Part shown: piece after piece, positions 7,590 to 15,936 of the stretch
Numbering within the stretch: position 1 is the stretch's first letter
Layout of the letters: each line of letters starts with the position of its first letter
Assembly (NCBI GenBank): GCA_045531585.1
Contig: JAZSEH010000016.1
Coordinates: 1-63,418 of the forward strand
Origin: SIG587 sp045531585
Lineage (GTDB): Bacteria > Bacillota > Clostridia > Oscillospirales > Acutalibacteraceae
Length of the DNA: 63,418 nucleotides
Direction: 5' to 3'
Notes under the pieces: generated by a model
Databases searched by the model: none
What the model was told of the DNA's origin: nothing
What the model saw: only the letters and a program-made list of their open reading frames with translations
Made by a program: the position numbers and the translations under genes

Positions 7590-9197
7590 ATGGATACAGT
7601 AAATAAAATATTTGCAGAATATGAAAAAGGTACCGCCTTTAAAGCAGCCTTGGGTAAAAAGGGAATTTATGAGCAGGCCCGTACAAACGAACGCTTTTTT
7701 ATAGGTGACCAGTGGTACGGTGCCAAATGCGGAAACGAGAGGCCGCTTGTTCGCCACAACATTATCCGAAGGATAGGGGATTATAAAATATCCTCTCTTT
7801 TAATGCCGCAAATCGGTATTGAGTATCACGCCGCAGGGGTACCCCTTACTAAGCACTCAAAAGAGAAGCTTCAGGCGGTACGTCAGGATTTTGCCATGGG
7901 CAACGTAACCGACCCCACCACTCTTGATAAGGAAGGGGAAACCGCCCTTATTACCAATGCCTTGTCCCTTCATGCCAAAGCGGTGGCAGGAAGGGTGGGT
8001 CTTACCTCCCTTTTGGAGCAGGCCCTCAGAAACGCTTACATAAGCGGTACGGGCATAATATACAGCTACTGGGACTGCGATGCCGATACGGGGCTTCATA
8101 CCGCAAAGGGCTCTCTGCCCGTTAAGGGCGAGCTTGCCTGCTGTTGCCTTAAGGTGGAAAACGTCTGCTTTGGCGACCCCTTTAATCATAGCATTGAGGC
8201 TCAGCCTTATATTATTATTTCAAGTAAGCTGAGTACTCAGTCGGCCCTTTTCCGTGCAAAGCGTTTCGGCGCAGGGGATTTTACCCTTGGCAGAATTCGT
8301 GAATGTGAACGTGACGGCAAAATAACAGTGCTAACCCGCCTTTACAAAAAGCGTATGCCGGACGGTATTCATATTATGGCAAGGCAGGTGTGCCGTGGCG
8401 GTGTGCTTCGTGATGAATGGGATACCCTGCTGCATAAATACCCCCTTGCCAAATTTTGTTGGGACAGAAGGGGAGACCTTGCCTACGGTGAAAGTGAAGT
8501 AACCTACCTTATCCCGAACCAGATAGCCATTAACCGTATGATAACCGCCAACGTTTGGGCAGGCATGGCAATGGGTATGCCCATAATGGTGGTAAACGGG
8601 GACAGCGTGCCTGAGCAGATAACCAACGACCCCGGTCAGATAATAAAGATATACGGCAGTAACGAGGACGTTGCAGGGGCGGTAAGATACGTTTCTCCCC
8701 CTGATTTTGCCGAAAAATTTCAGGGTAGTGTTGATTCTCTTATAAAAAATACTATGAACCAAAGCGGTGCCACCGAGGCCGCCCTTGGTGAAATGGATGC
8801 CAACAACGCCACCGCAATACAGCGCCTTAATACCGCCGCCTCCCAGCCTATGGAGGTTATGCGTAAGCGGTACCACGCCTTTCTTGAGGAATTATCCCTT
8901 ATATGGGCAGATTTCTGGATGACCCATTACGGTAACCGAAACATAAGCATTGAGGATGAAAACGGACTTTGGTACCTGCCCTTTAGCGCGGCAAGGTATA
9001 AAGATATGACCCTTTACGCCAGGGTCACCAAAAGCACGGACACCGATAAGGATAAGCTGCTTGATATTTTAGGCCGCCTTTACGAAAAGGGAGACATAAC
9101 CCCAAGGCAGTATATTGAAAGCCTGCCTCAGGAGGTTATGGGAAGCAAGCGTGAACTGCTTTACGGCCTTAAGGAGGATAAAAATGACGGGAATTGA
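7590..9197 (+). CDS. Phage portal protein
   Basis: A 535-residue protein with the pattern of podovirus-type portals: an N-terminal helical part with FFIGDQWYG and RPLVRHNIIRRIGDYKIS, a central YLIPNQIAINRMITANVWAGM, and the ATEAALGEMDANNATAIQRL stretch near residues 390-410, which is typical of the channel region. The portal forms the dodecameric DNA entry ring at one capsid vertex and docks the terminase. The ribosome site is AGGAGGTACAA before ATG 7590. The end overlaps the next gene by 14 bases. Length fits portals that carry no fused head protein. The assignment is firm as to role, less so as to phage type. Confidence 0.82.
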   Translation: MDTVNKIFAEYEKGTAFKAALGKKGIYEQARTNERFFIGDQWYGAKCGNERPLVRHNIIRRIGDYKISSLLMPQIGIEYHAAGVPLTKHSKEKLQAVRQDFAMGNVTDPTTLDKEGETALITNALSLHAKAVAGRVGLTSLLEQALRNAYISGTGIIYSYWDCDADTGLHTAKGSLPVKGELACCCLKVENVCFGDPFNHSIEAQPYIIISSKLSTQSALFRAKRFGAGDFTLGRIRECERDGKITVLTRLYKKRMPDGIHIMARQVCRGGVLRDEWDTLLHKYPLAKFCWDRRGDLAYGESEVTYLIPNQIAINRMITANVWAGMAMGMPIMVVNGDSVPEQITNDPGQIIKIYGSNEDVAGAVRYVSPPDFAEKFQGSVDSLIKNTMNQSGATEAALGEMDANNATAIQRLNTAASQPMEVMRKRYHAFLEELSLIWADFWMTHYGNRNISIEDENGLWYLPFSAARYKDMTLYARVTKSTDTDKDKLLDILGRLYEKGDITPRQYIESLPQEVMGSKRELLYGLKEDKNDGN

Positions 9198-9519
9198 TAT
9201 TTTAAAGGAGGTATATGCCCTCCTTGATATGGATGCTTCAAAAATTACTCCCGCCCAAAGGGCAACGGCCACCTCCGCGGTGAGCCGTATTGCTCAGGAG
9301 CTGGGAGGGGTAAATCCCGTTACAGGCCTTCACCAGAATTTAGGGCTCGCACAGGAAAAACTCAGCGCAATGGTTTATGGTGTGGCTATGCTTATTTGCG
9401 CCGCCCGTGGTGACGGGGAAAGGGCGGCATATTTTACTGCCCTTTATAACGGTAAGCGTGGCAAGGCCTTATCAAACAGCTGCCGCCGCAGGGATACCTT
9501 GCCTGCGTCCTTTTCATAA
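9184..9519 (+). CDS. Probable head-tail connector or head-completion protein
   Basis: A 111-residue, largely helical protein whose start (ATG 9184) lies inside the end of the portal gene behind AAGGAGG, so the two are translationally coupled. An upstream in-frame start at 9115 was rejected because it lacks a ribosome site. The place directly after the portal suggests an adaptor that extends the portal ring. No motif was recognised; the C-terminus NSCRRRDTLPASFS is basic. Confidence 0.55.
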   Translation: MTGIDILKEVYALLDMDASKITPAQRATATSAVSRIAQELGGVNPVTGLHQNLGLAQEKLSAMVYGVAMLICAARGDGERAAYFTALYNGKRGKALSNSCRRRDTLPASFS

Positions 9520-9536
9520 AGGAGGTCAAAGAGAAA

Positions 9537-11666
9537 ATGAAGTATCCTGAATACAAAGCCGCTAAACCTCGAAGAATAGCGGTAAAAACTATGAACGGAG
9601 GCCTTAACTTAAGGGAAAGGCCCTTTAATATTGACGACGGTCAATGCAGTGAAATGCAAAATATGTGGTTTGAAGGGGGCGCGCTAAGGACGCGCCCCGG
9701 AATTAAAACCGATAACCAAAATATTATTTTTGATGCGGATACCTACCACGCACTTTGGTATGATATATCTCTTTTCGGCGCAGGGGTAACACCGCTGTCA
9801 GACCCTTGCCGTCTGGCACTTTGCAGGGAAACAACCATGGAGGGCATAATACTTAAGTTTTATATGCTGTATTCTGATGGCGCGGTAAAGCCCGCAGGGA
9901 ATATATCCTTTTATCGCACAAGTCCAATGTCATCTATTTTTACACCCAAGGTCTGTAGCGTTTTTTACAACACCAGCAGTACGGGCAGCGGAATTTACGT
10001 AATGCTATCAATGTGCAATTATGAGGAGGCCGAAAGGGGCACACACGTCCGCTTTTACGAGCTTTCAAACGACCTTACCGTCTGGACCGACGTTACAGAG
10101 CAGAAGCTGTACATACCTACCGTTTATATAAACGGCAGGGGAAATAACTTTGGTGCCGTGGGTGACGAGCCTGCGCTTTCCTTCGCCCCTGCCGCATTTT
10201 GCGAGCCAATGAGTATGCTTACGGGAAAATTTCGTGCCCTTTACGGAACCGACGGTCTATCCCATACCTTTAAGCTGCCCTTTCAGGAGCTTACCAAAAG
10301 GTCAGGAGAGACGGTGACCTGCAGGCTTACCTATATGGGAAGCGAGTATTTGTGGCGCATCTCTCCCGAAAGCGCCTTTTCAAACACTGTGGAGCTGATG
10401 GGCGAAAGCTATAGTGTGGAGCTGGACAGAAAGGGAGGCAGGGTGACTTTTGTTGATCCCTCAAACATGAACTATAAACCCCTTCCCATTACCGAGCTTC
10501 TTGGTAACAACCTTGAGATAACAGCCTATCGCTCCGACACTAAGCATCTTGAGACAATAAATACCTCAGGTGTATTTTGCGAATATTCCTCCCGTTTGTT
10601 TTTAAGCGGCTTTGAGGGTATTCCTAACGGGATATTTTTCAGCGCCGGGTCTAATCCCTTTTATTTTCCTGTAGATAACGTGCTAAGGCTTGGCAGTCAG
10701 GCAGGTAAAATCACCGCCCTGGCAAAGCAAGGAAAGCTGCTTGTTGCCTTTAAAGCAGAGGAGTGTCATAGTATAGATTGCAGGAGCGTTGAAGAATACG
10801 ATATGAATTTGGTTGTGACAGGCACGGCCAAGTTTCCCTCTAAGCTTAGCGATGTTAGGGTGGACATTTTAAGCAGTGAAATAGGCTGTGATTGTCCCGA
10901 CACCCTGCTTAACTGCGCTAATCGTCTTGTATGGCTAAGCACCCATGGGGTGATATATACCATTATTGCATCAAATCAGTACAGCAAGGGAAACGTGTAC
11001 GAGCTTTCTCTTAATATCGAGCCGTATTTAAAGGCCTGTGATAAGGAGAAAATGCGCTCGGCATTTGGCGTGCTGCATAGTGGTTACTACGTTTTATTCA
11101 TAGGTAATGAAGCGGTGGCAATGGACTACACCATAAAGGGCTTCAGATACGTGGCAAGCTGCTCCGACCAAAAACAGACCAGTCGCAGTATTTATTGGTA
11201 TTTATGGAAGCTGCCTGAGGAGCTTTCCTTTTCAGGCGGAGTAAGCATTAACGGGCAGGCTGTTCTGTTGGGCTATCGCGCAACGGATGAGCATTTTTGG
11301 TACGGCACTGCCACCCTTTCCGGGGAAGAGGATATTATTCCCATTGGAAAATTTGGAGCACTTGGTGCAGAAAAAAAGGGGATTTTCTGCAGTTTTCGTA
11401 CCAAAAGCTTTGATTTTGATTTTCTTAAGGTAAATAAATTTATAAACGGAGCATATCTATCTATAGGCAATAAAAAGCCAGTGGCTATTACCCTTTATGA
11501 CCTTGATGAGGAAAAGACCTGCACCTTAATTCCTGCCGATGAAAACCCGCAGGCAACGGTAAAAAGGGTTAGCTTTTATAATACTTTGCTTTCACATTGT
11601 GCTCTTGATTTCAAGTGCAACGGGCCTGTGCAGTTATGCGGCTTTGAGCTTTACGGAGGGATATAA
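9537..11666 (+). CDS. Large phage structural protein (P22 gp10-like, beta-propeller type)
   Basis: A 709-residue beta-rich protein. The opening NGGLNLRERPFNIDDGQCSE followed by MWFEGGALRTRPGI is a common start of short-tail phage proteins related to the packaged-DNA stabilisation factor gp10 of P22 and of similar virion proteins with repeated beta-blades. Later blocks such as SRLFLSGFEGIPNGIFFSA and NRLVWLSTHGVIYTI fit blade repeats in which the protein reads out position-like values. It probably forms the tail hub that closes the portal after packaging. The ribosome site is AAAGGAGG ahead of ATG 9537. The stop overlaps the next start in TAATG. Assignment to gp10-like is by pattern only. Confidence 0.6.
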   Translation: MKYPEYKAAKPRRIAVKTMNGGLNLRERPFNIDDGQCSEMQNMWFEGGALRTRPGIKTDNQNIIFDADTYHALWYDISLFGAGVTPLSDPCRLALCRETTMEGIILKFYMLYSDGAVKPAGNISFYRTSPMSSIFTPKVCSVFYNTSSTGSGIYVMLSMCNYEEAERGTHVRFYELSNDLTVWTDVTEQKLYIPTVYINGRGNNFGAVGDEPALSFAPAAFCEPMSMLTGKFRALYGTDGLSHTFKLPFQELTKRSGETVTCRLTYMGSEYLWRISPESAFSNTVELMGESYSVELDRKGGRVTFVDPSNMNYKPLPITELLGNNLEITAYRSDTKHLETINTSGVFCEYSSRLFLSGFEGIPNGIFFSAGSNPFYFPVDNVLRLGSQAGKITALAKQGKLLVAFKAEECHSIDCRSVEEYDMNLVVTGTAKFPSKLSDVRVDILSSEIGCDCPDTLLNCANRLVWLSTHGVIYTIIASNQYSKGNVYELSLNIEPYLKACDKEKMRSAFGVLHSGYYVLFIGNEAVAMDYTIKGFRYVASCSDQKQTSRSIYWYLWKLPEELSFSGGVSINGQAVLLGYRATDEHFWYGTATLSGEEDIIPIGKFGALGAEKKGIFCSFRTKSFDFDFLKVNKFINGAYLSIGNKKPVAITLYDLDEEKTCTLIPADENPQATVKRVSFYNTLLSHCALDFKCNGPVQLCGFELYGGI

Positions 11667-12781
11667 TGAAAAGAATTTTAGCCTTGTGCCTTGCACTTTT
11701 ACTGCTTTGCGGATGTGTGGGAGAAAACACTAAGCCCCAAGGTAACGAGGAGCTTTCCGCCTCGAATACGGTTGGCGTATGGATAACCGCCTTTGAACTG
11801 AATGAAATGCTTAAAGCGGGAAACGGCTTTCAGCAGGAATTCTCAAGCGCCCTTGACAATCTGCAAAGCAGTGGAGTCAACTGTATTTACGTTCACGTAA
11901 GGGCCTTTGCCGATGCATATTATCCATCTGCTCTTTATTCTATGGTAAAAGGGTTGGAAGAAAATATCGACCCTTTAAAAATTATGGTAGATGGGGTAAA
12001 AAAGCGGGGAATGAAGCTTTTTGCCTGGATAAATCCCTACAGAATAAGCACCTCTACAAATGATAAGTCCGTGGTAGAGGATGCTCTGATAAAGACGGTG
12101 GGTGAGGAGAATATATTATCTACCGAAAACGGATTATATTTTAACCCTGCCGCCGACACGGTACGCCGTCTTGTTATAGACGGCGTGCGTGAGGTGGTAA
12201 AAAATTACCAGGTGGACGGAATACATTTTGACGATTATTTTTACCCCACCAAGGATCAAACCTTTGATAATGCAAGCTATACTGCCTACCGTGAGGACGC
12301 CGCTACCCCCTTATCCCTTGAGGATTGGCGAAGAGCCAACGTTAACGCCCTTATAAGTGGTACCTACAGTGCAATAAAGGCTATAGATGATAAAGTATTG
12401 TTTAGTATAAGCCCTGCCGCAAATATAAGTTCAAACTATAATGATTTATTTGCCGATGTGCGTTCCTGGTGTGACGGGGGTTACGTGGATGAGATAATAC
12501 CACAGCTTTATTTTGGCTTTGAGTATCCCGATAAGGCCTTCCGTTTTGATACTTTGCTTGATACCTGGAAGGATTATTTAGGCGGTGCCCCCGTGCGCCT
12601 GCTTATAGGGTTGCCCTGCTATAAGGCCTATACCCCTACCGATGCGGATAGGGCGGAGTGGAGCAAATATGATGATATAATCCCCCGTCAGATACAGTGC
12701 ATAAAAGAAAAGACACCACAGGCAGGGTACGTTTACTTTTCCTATTCATCTTTAAAAAACGGAGGAAAATATGAAAATTGA
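11666..12781 (+). CDS. Lipoprotein with glycosidase-like GHL10 (DUF187) domain
   Basis: A 371-residue protein with a lipoprotein signal peptide (residues 1-16, LLLLCGC at the lipobox) and a GHL10-type TIM barrel. Signature parts are VGVWITAFELNEM, GVNCIYVHVRAFADAYYPS, MKLFAWINPYRIS, YQVDGIHFDDYFYP and YVDEIIPQLYFGFE. GHL10 proteins are relatives of glycoside hydrolases and some act on peptidoglycan or exported glycans, but no activity is proven for this one. It lies inside the phage late operon: its start overlaps the previous stop and its end overlaps the next start by 11 bases. A membrane-anchored glycosidase is unexpected among virion genes; it could modify the cell surface of the host, help in lysis, or block superinfection. 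These roles are inference. Confidence 0.82.
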   Translation: MKRILALCLALLLLCGCVGENTKPQGNEELSASNTVGVWITAFELNEMLKAGNGFQQEFSSALDNLQSSGVNCIYVHVRAFADAYYPSALYSMVKGLEENIDPLKIMVDGVKKRGMKLFAWINPYRISTSTNDKSVVEDALIKTVGEENILSTENGLYFNPAADTVRRLVIDGVREVVKNYQVDGIHFDDYFYPTKDQTFDNASYTAYREDAATPLSLEDWRRANVNALISGTYSAIKAIDDKVLFSISPAANISSNYNDLFADVRSWCDGGYVDEIIPQLYFGFEYPDKAFRFDTLLDTWKDYLGGAPVRLLIGLPCYKAYTPTDADRAEWSKYDDIIPRQIQCIKEKTPQAGYVYFSYSSLKNGGKYEN

Positions 12782-13562
12782 ATTTAAAATAAAGGAACTT
12801 AAAATTGCTGCAGATATGGGACGTATTCTTGTTTCTGACAGCGTAGGCTTTGTAGCTGCCGCCTTTTCCTTTGACGGTGAGTGGAGCGGTCTTTCCAAAA
12901 CCGCTACCATTTACTGCGGTGATGAGAGCTATGACCTGCTCCTGCCCGAAAACGGAGTGGTGGAGGTGCCTTATCAGCTGCTTAAGGGCGGCAATGAAAT
13001 TAAGGTAACGGTTAGCGGCTACGGCGAAAACGGAGAGAAAATAATTCATACCGCCCTAATGGATGCAGGAATACAGGTAGTAACTGCAGGAAAATTTACA
13101 GGTGAGCCTGCCCAAAGCTATACCCCTGAGCTTTGGGAGCAGGTAATGTCCCGTGTGAATGAGACCCAAAACCTTTTTGGCGGCATCTGGCGGCCAACGG
13201 TTGATGAAAAGGGGAATATTTTCTGGGAAAAATCCACCGAGAACACCGCGCCCACCGGGGTTAATATAACAGGCCCCAAAGGTGATACGGGTGCCCCCTT
13301 TACATACTCTGATTTCACCGCTGAGCAGTTAGATTCTTTGCGTGGCCCTCAGGGAGTGCAGGGCCCTCGCGGCCTTAAGGGTGATACGGGTGAAAAAGGC
13401 GACAGGGGAGAGACGGGTATACAAGGTCCCGTTGGCCCTAAGGGCGAAAAAGGAGATAAGGGTGAGACGGGCGACACCTACACCCTGACCGATACCGATA
13501 AAACCGAAATTGCCGCCTTGGTGCTGGCTAACTTTACCGACGTTTCGGAGGTGGGACAATGA
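12771..13562 (+). CDS. Tail-fibre or baseplate protein with collagen-like repeats
   Basis: A 263-residue protein. Residues 1-110 form a beta-rich N-terminal domain like those that attach fibres to phage baseplates (GFVAAAFSFDGEWSGLSKTA). Residues about 165-175 and 192-238 are Gly-X-Y triplets such as GPQGVQGPRGLKGDTGEKGD, which trimerise as a collagen-like stalk and are common in phage fibres. The C-terminal 25 residues (TDTDKTEIAALVLANF) resemble a helical trimerisation foot. ATG 12771 has GGAGGAAA upstream. The gene is coupled to its neighbours by overlaps on both sides. Such a fibre would carry the receptor-binding proteins coded next. Confidence 0.78.
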   Translation: MKIEFKIKELKIAADMGRILVSDSVGFVAAAFSFDGEWSGLSKTATIYCGDESYDLLLPENGVVEVPYQLLKGGNEIKVTVSGYGENGEKIIHTALMDAGIQVVTAGKFTGEPAQSYTPELWEQVMSRVNETQNLFGGIWRPTVDEKGNIFWEKSTENTAPTGVNITGPKGDTGAPFTYSDFTAEQLDSLRGPQGVQGPRGLKGDTGEKGDRGETGIQGPVGPKGEKGDKGETGDTYTLTDTDKTEIAALVLANFTDVSEVGQ

Positions 13563-14392
13563 GTAACGCAGTAATGCCCCTAACCGATTATGTGGCGGCC
13601 TGTGATGCCGTTCGTGAAAAAACAGGCTCTGCCGAAGCAATAAAATCGGGTGAAATGGCAGTGAAAATAAATGATGTCTTTAAGGCAGGTCAGCTTGATA
13701 TTATTTCAAGAGCCGAAGCCTTAAAGGGCTCTGCAAGCGGTACAGATATTATTGCAATAGCCGATGTAAGCCATATAGAGCATAATGTTAAATGCTGGGT
13801 TTCAAGCGATACTGTAACAGATTTATCTGCCGTAACGGTGAAAAGGTATGGAAAAAACTTAGTCAATTCAACGGATTTTGACGTTAACCGTTCAATAACT
13901 ATTACTTTAGATAATCCGCTACCTGCTGGAACCTACACAATAAGTGGATTGTTTACCACCACAGCAACACAGGGATTGGTGCAATTTGTATATGCAAGCG
14001 GAGGTACTACAAGCGGAAACTTGGATGTGGGCTATGATAACAATCCCAACAAAAGAGCAGTGGCAACCAGAACATTTTCAAAACCAATAGCTAAAATCAA
14101 TATATATGCAGGCTTTGGGTACACCGCCAGTGCGGGACATACGGCAAGTGTTGCTGATTTTATGATAGAAAAAGGCTCTACCGCAACCGATTACGAGCCA
14201 TATATTGAGCCTACCGAGCATACCGCCAATGCAGACGGAATGGTAGAAGGTATAAGAAGCCTTTATCCAACCACCACGCTTAGCTCTGATACCCAAGGGG
14301 TGATAATTACGGCAGAGTATATAAAAGACATTGACAAGGCCTTTGAGGAACGGCTTGCCGCCCTTGAGGCAGAATTAGTAAATAATCAGTAA
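13559..14392 (+). CDS. Phage tail-fibre / receptor-binding protein
   Basis: A 277-residue protein that starts four bases inside the previous gene (ATGA). The N-terminal 60 residues (PLTDYVAACDAVREKTGSAE) resemble short leader domains on many Clostridia phage tail proteins. Residues about 95-215 form a jelly-roll of carbohydrate-binding type, with PLPAGTYTISGLFT and the typical DFMIEKGSTATDYEPYI. The C-terminus ends in a coiled segment AFEERLAALEAEL. The DNA for the jelly-roll (roughly 13850-14150) is richer in A and T than the flanking parts, suggesting that this domain was exchanged. Confidence 0.72.
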   Translation: MSNAVMPLTDYVAACDAVREKTGSAEAIKSGEMAVKINDVFKAGQLDIISRAEALKGSASGTDIIAIADVSHIEHNVKCWVSSDTVTDLSAVTVKRYGKNLVNSTDFDVNRSITITLDNPLPAGTYTISGLFTTTATQGLVQFVYASGGTTSGNLDVGYDNNPNKRAVATRTFSKPIAKINIYAGFGYTASAGHTASVADFMIEKGSTATDYEPYIEPTEHTANADGMVEGIRSLYPTTTLSSDTQGVIITAEYIKDIDKAFEERLAALEAELVNNQ

Positions 14393-14403
14393 GGAGAAAA
14401 CTT

Positions 14404-14781
14404 ATGTATCAGATAATTAAAAATGTTATCAGCCGTGGCGGCTACGAGCTTAAAAGCGTGCTGGATAAAATAGATGCCCTTTGGGTACAACAGCGCTTTA
14501 CCGATGAACAGCATACCGAGCTTATCGCCCTTGCCCGTCAGGGCGCTACAGCAGAAAAAAGCGTTGACCTGATGGCCAAAATAACCGAGCTTGAGGAGCG
14601 TATCAAAGCCCTTGAGGGAAATCCCCCCTCGGAGGAATACCAGGAGTACGTACAGGGTAAATGGTACTATAACGGGGACACCTGTTCTCTGAGTGGTAAA
14701 AATTATATTTGTATTGCCCCGGCGGGCACCCCTTGCGTATGGTCTCCCTTCCAGTACCCTGCTTATTGGCAAGAAAAGTAG
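14404..14781 (+). CDS. Small phage protein with C-terminal chitin-binding-like module
   Basis: A 125-residue protein. Residues 1-50 are helical (GYELKSVLDKIDALWVQQRF), residues about 55-72 a short coiled coil (LMAKITELEERIKALEG), and the last 50 residues resemble CBM5/12 modules: WYYNGDTCSLSGKNYICIA and the closing YPAYWQEK, with aromatic residues placed as for stacking on sugars. Similar small proteins lie between fibre and holin genes in many Firmicutes phages. It is probably a virion or lysis accessory protein that holds to the cell-wall glycan. Confidence 0.65.
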   Translation: MYQIIKNVISRGGYELKSVLDKIDALWVQQRFTDEQHTELIALARQGATAEKSVDLMAKITELEERIKALEGNPPSEEYQEYVQGKWYYNGDTCSLSGKNYICIAPAGTPCVWSPFQYPAYWQEK

Positions 14782-14793
14782 GGGAGTGAAAAA

Positions 14794-15219
14794 ATGACGT
14801 TAAAAGGAATAATATCTGCCGTGACAGGTATTTTGGGAGGGATTGTTACTGCATTGTTCGGGGGCTGGAGCACCGGCTTTTGCACACTGCTTATATTTAT
14901 GTGCATAGATTATATTACGGGGCTTATTGTTGCGGGGGTGTTTAAAAACTCCCCCAAGACAGACTCCGGTGCCTTGGAGAGCCGGGCAGGCTGGAAGGGT
15001 CTTATAAGAAAGGGAATTACTCTTCTTGCAGTGCTTATAGGCTACCGCCTTGATATACTTCTGGGCACCGCCTATATCCGTGATTGCGTGATAATAGCCT
15101 TTATCACCAATGAAATAATTTCCATTACCGAAAATGCAGGGCTTATGGGGGTACCCATGCCCGAGGTAATAAAAAAGGCCATTGATATTTTAAGGGGAAA
15201 GGAGGATAAAAATGCCTAA
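14794..15219 (+). CDS. Phage holin (toxin secretion / phage lysis holin family)
   Basis: A 141-residue membrane protein with hydrophobic segments at about residues 5-21, 29-50, 70-87 and 95-115. The motif FMCIDYITGLIVA followed by a short charged loop and GWKGLIRKGITLLAVLIGYRLD is the signature of the Cp-1 type phage_holin_4 family. It would form the membrane pores that release the lysin. ATG 14794 is preceded by GGGGAGTG. The stop overlaps the amidase start by eight bases, the usual holin-endolysin coupling. Confidence 0.9.
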   Translation: MTLKGIISAVTGILGGIVTALFGGWSTGFCTLLIFMCIDYITGLIVAGVFKNSPKTDSGALESRAGWKGLIRKGITLLAVLIGYRLDILLGTAYIRDCVIIAFITNEIISITENAGLMGVPMPEVIKKAIDILRGKEDKNA

Positions 15220-15898
15220 AATTTATTTATCCCCTGCATATCATAAATTCAATCCCTGTGCCATAAATGGGTGTGATGAAACCACCCATAACAATTTGTA
15301 TCTTGATGAGCTGGAGCCATATCTTAAGGCCTGCGGTATAGAGTATAAAAGGGGTAAGCGCAGAACTCCCAATTCCGCTGAGGACGGAGACGCCTTAATG
15401 CTTGACGCCATAAGGGAAAGCAATGCATATAATCCCGATATACACTACGTATCCCATACCAATGCCTATAACGGCACCGTGAGGGGCTACAGGCCTATGA
15501 TTTATACAGGCTCCAAAAACGGTAAAAGGCTGGCGGATATTATTATTAAATACCGCAGGGAGATATACTCACAGCCCATATCCTTAAACACAAACACCAC
15601 CCTTGCAGAGCTTAAATCCACCGTGGCTACCGCCTATTACGAGGAACACGTTTTCCACGATAATGCCGAGGATGCCATGTGGTTCCACGATAATTTGAGA
15701 AAAATAGCTCAGCAGACCGCAAAGGGTTTTTGCGAGTATTTCGGAATTGCTTTTGTTGACCCTTATGCCAAAAAGCCTGATGTCACACCCGAAAAGCTAT
15801 ATCGCGTGCAGGTTGGGGCATACAGAGAAAAAAAGAATGCCGAGGAAATGGTGAAAAAATTAAAAGCTGCAGGCTTTGATGCTATTATTAAGGAATAA
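15212..15898 (+). CDS. N-acetylmuramoyl-L-alanine amidase (endolysin) with SPOR domain
   Basis: A 228-residue enzyme of the Amidase_3 type, which splits the amide bond between muramic acid and the stem peptide. It opens with KIYLSPAYHKFNPC, a form of the usual I-x-L-D-x-G-H-G with Ser-Pro and a shifted His. HYVSHTNAYNG carries the second metal region and YYEEHVFHDN the Glu-x-x-His part. The last 40 residues (LYRVQVGAYREKKNAEEMVK) are a SPOR domain that binds denuded glycan. No signal peptide is present, as expected for a holin-dependent lysin. Confidence 0.85.
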   Translation: MPKIYLSPAYHKFNPCAINGCDETTHNNLYLDELEPYLKACGIEYKRGKRRTPNSAEDGDALMLDAIRESNAYNPDIHYVSHTNAYNGTVRGYRPMIYTGSKNGKRLADIIIKYRREIYSQPISLNTNTTLAELKSTVATAYYEEHVFHDNAEDAMWFHDNLRKIAQQTAKGFCEYFGIAFVDPYAKKPDVTPEKLYRVQVGAYREKKNAEEMVKKLKAAGFDAIIKE

Positions 15899-15936
15899 TC
15901 GGTAAATTTTTGCAGATGCTATCAGCGGTGAATAAA

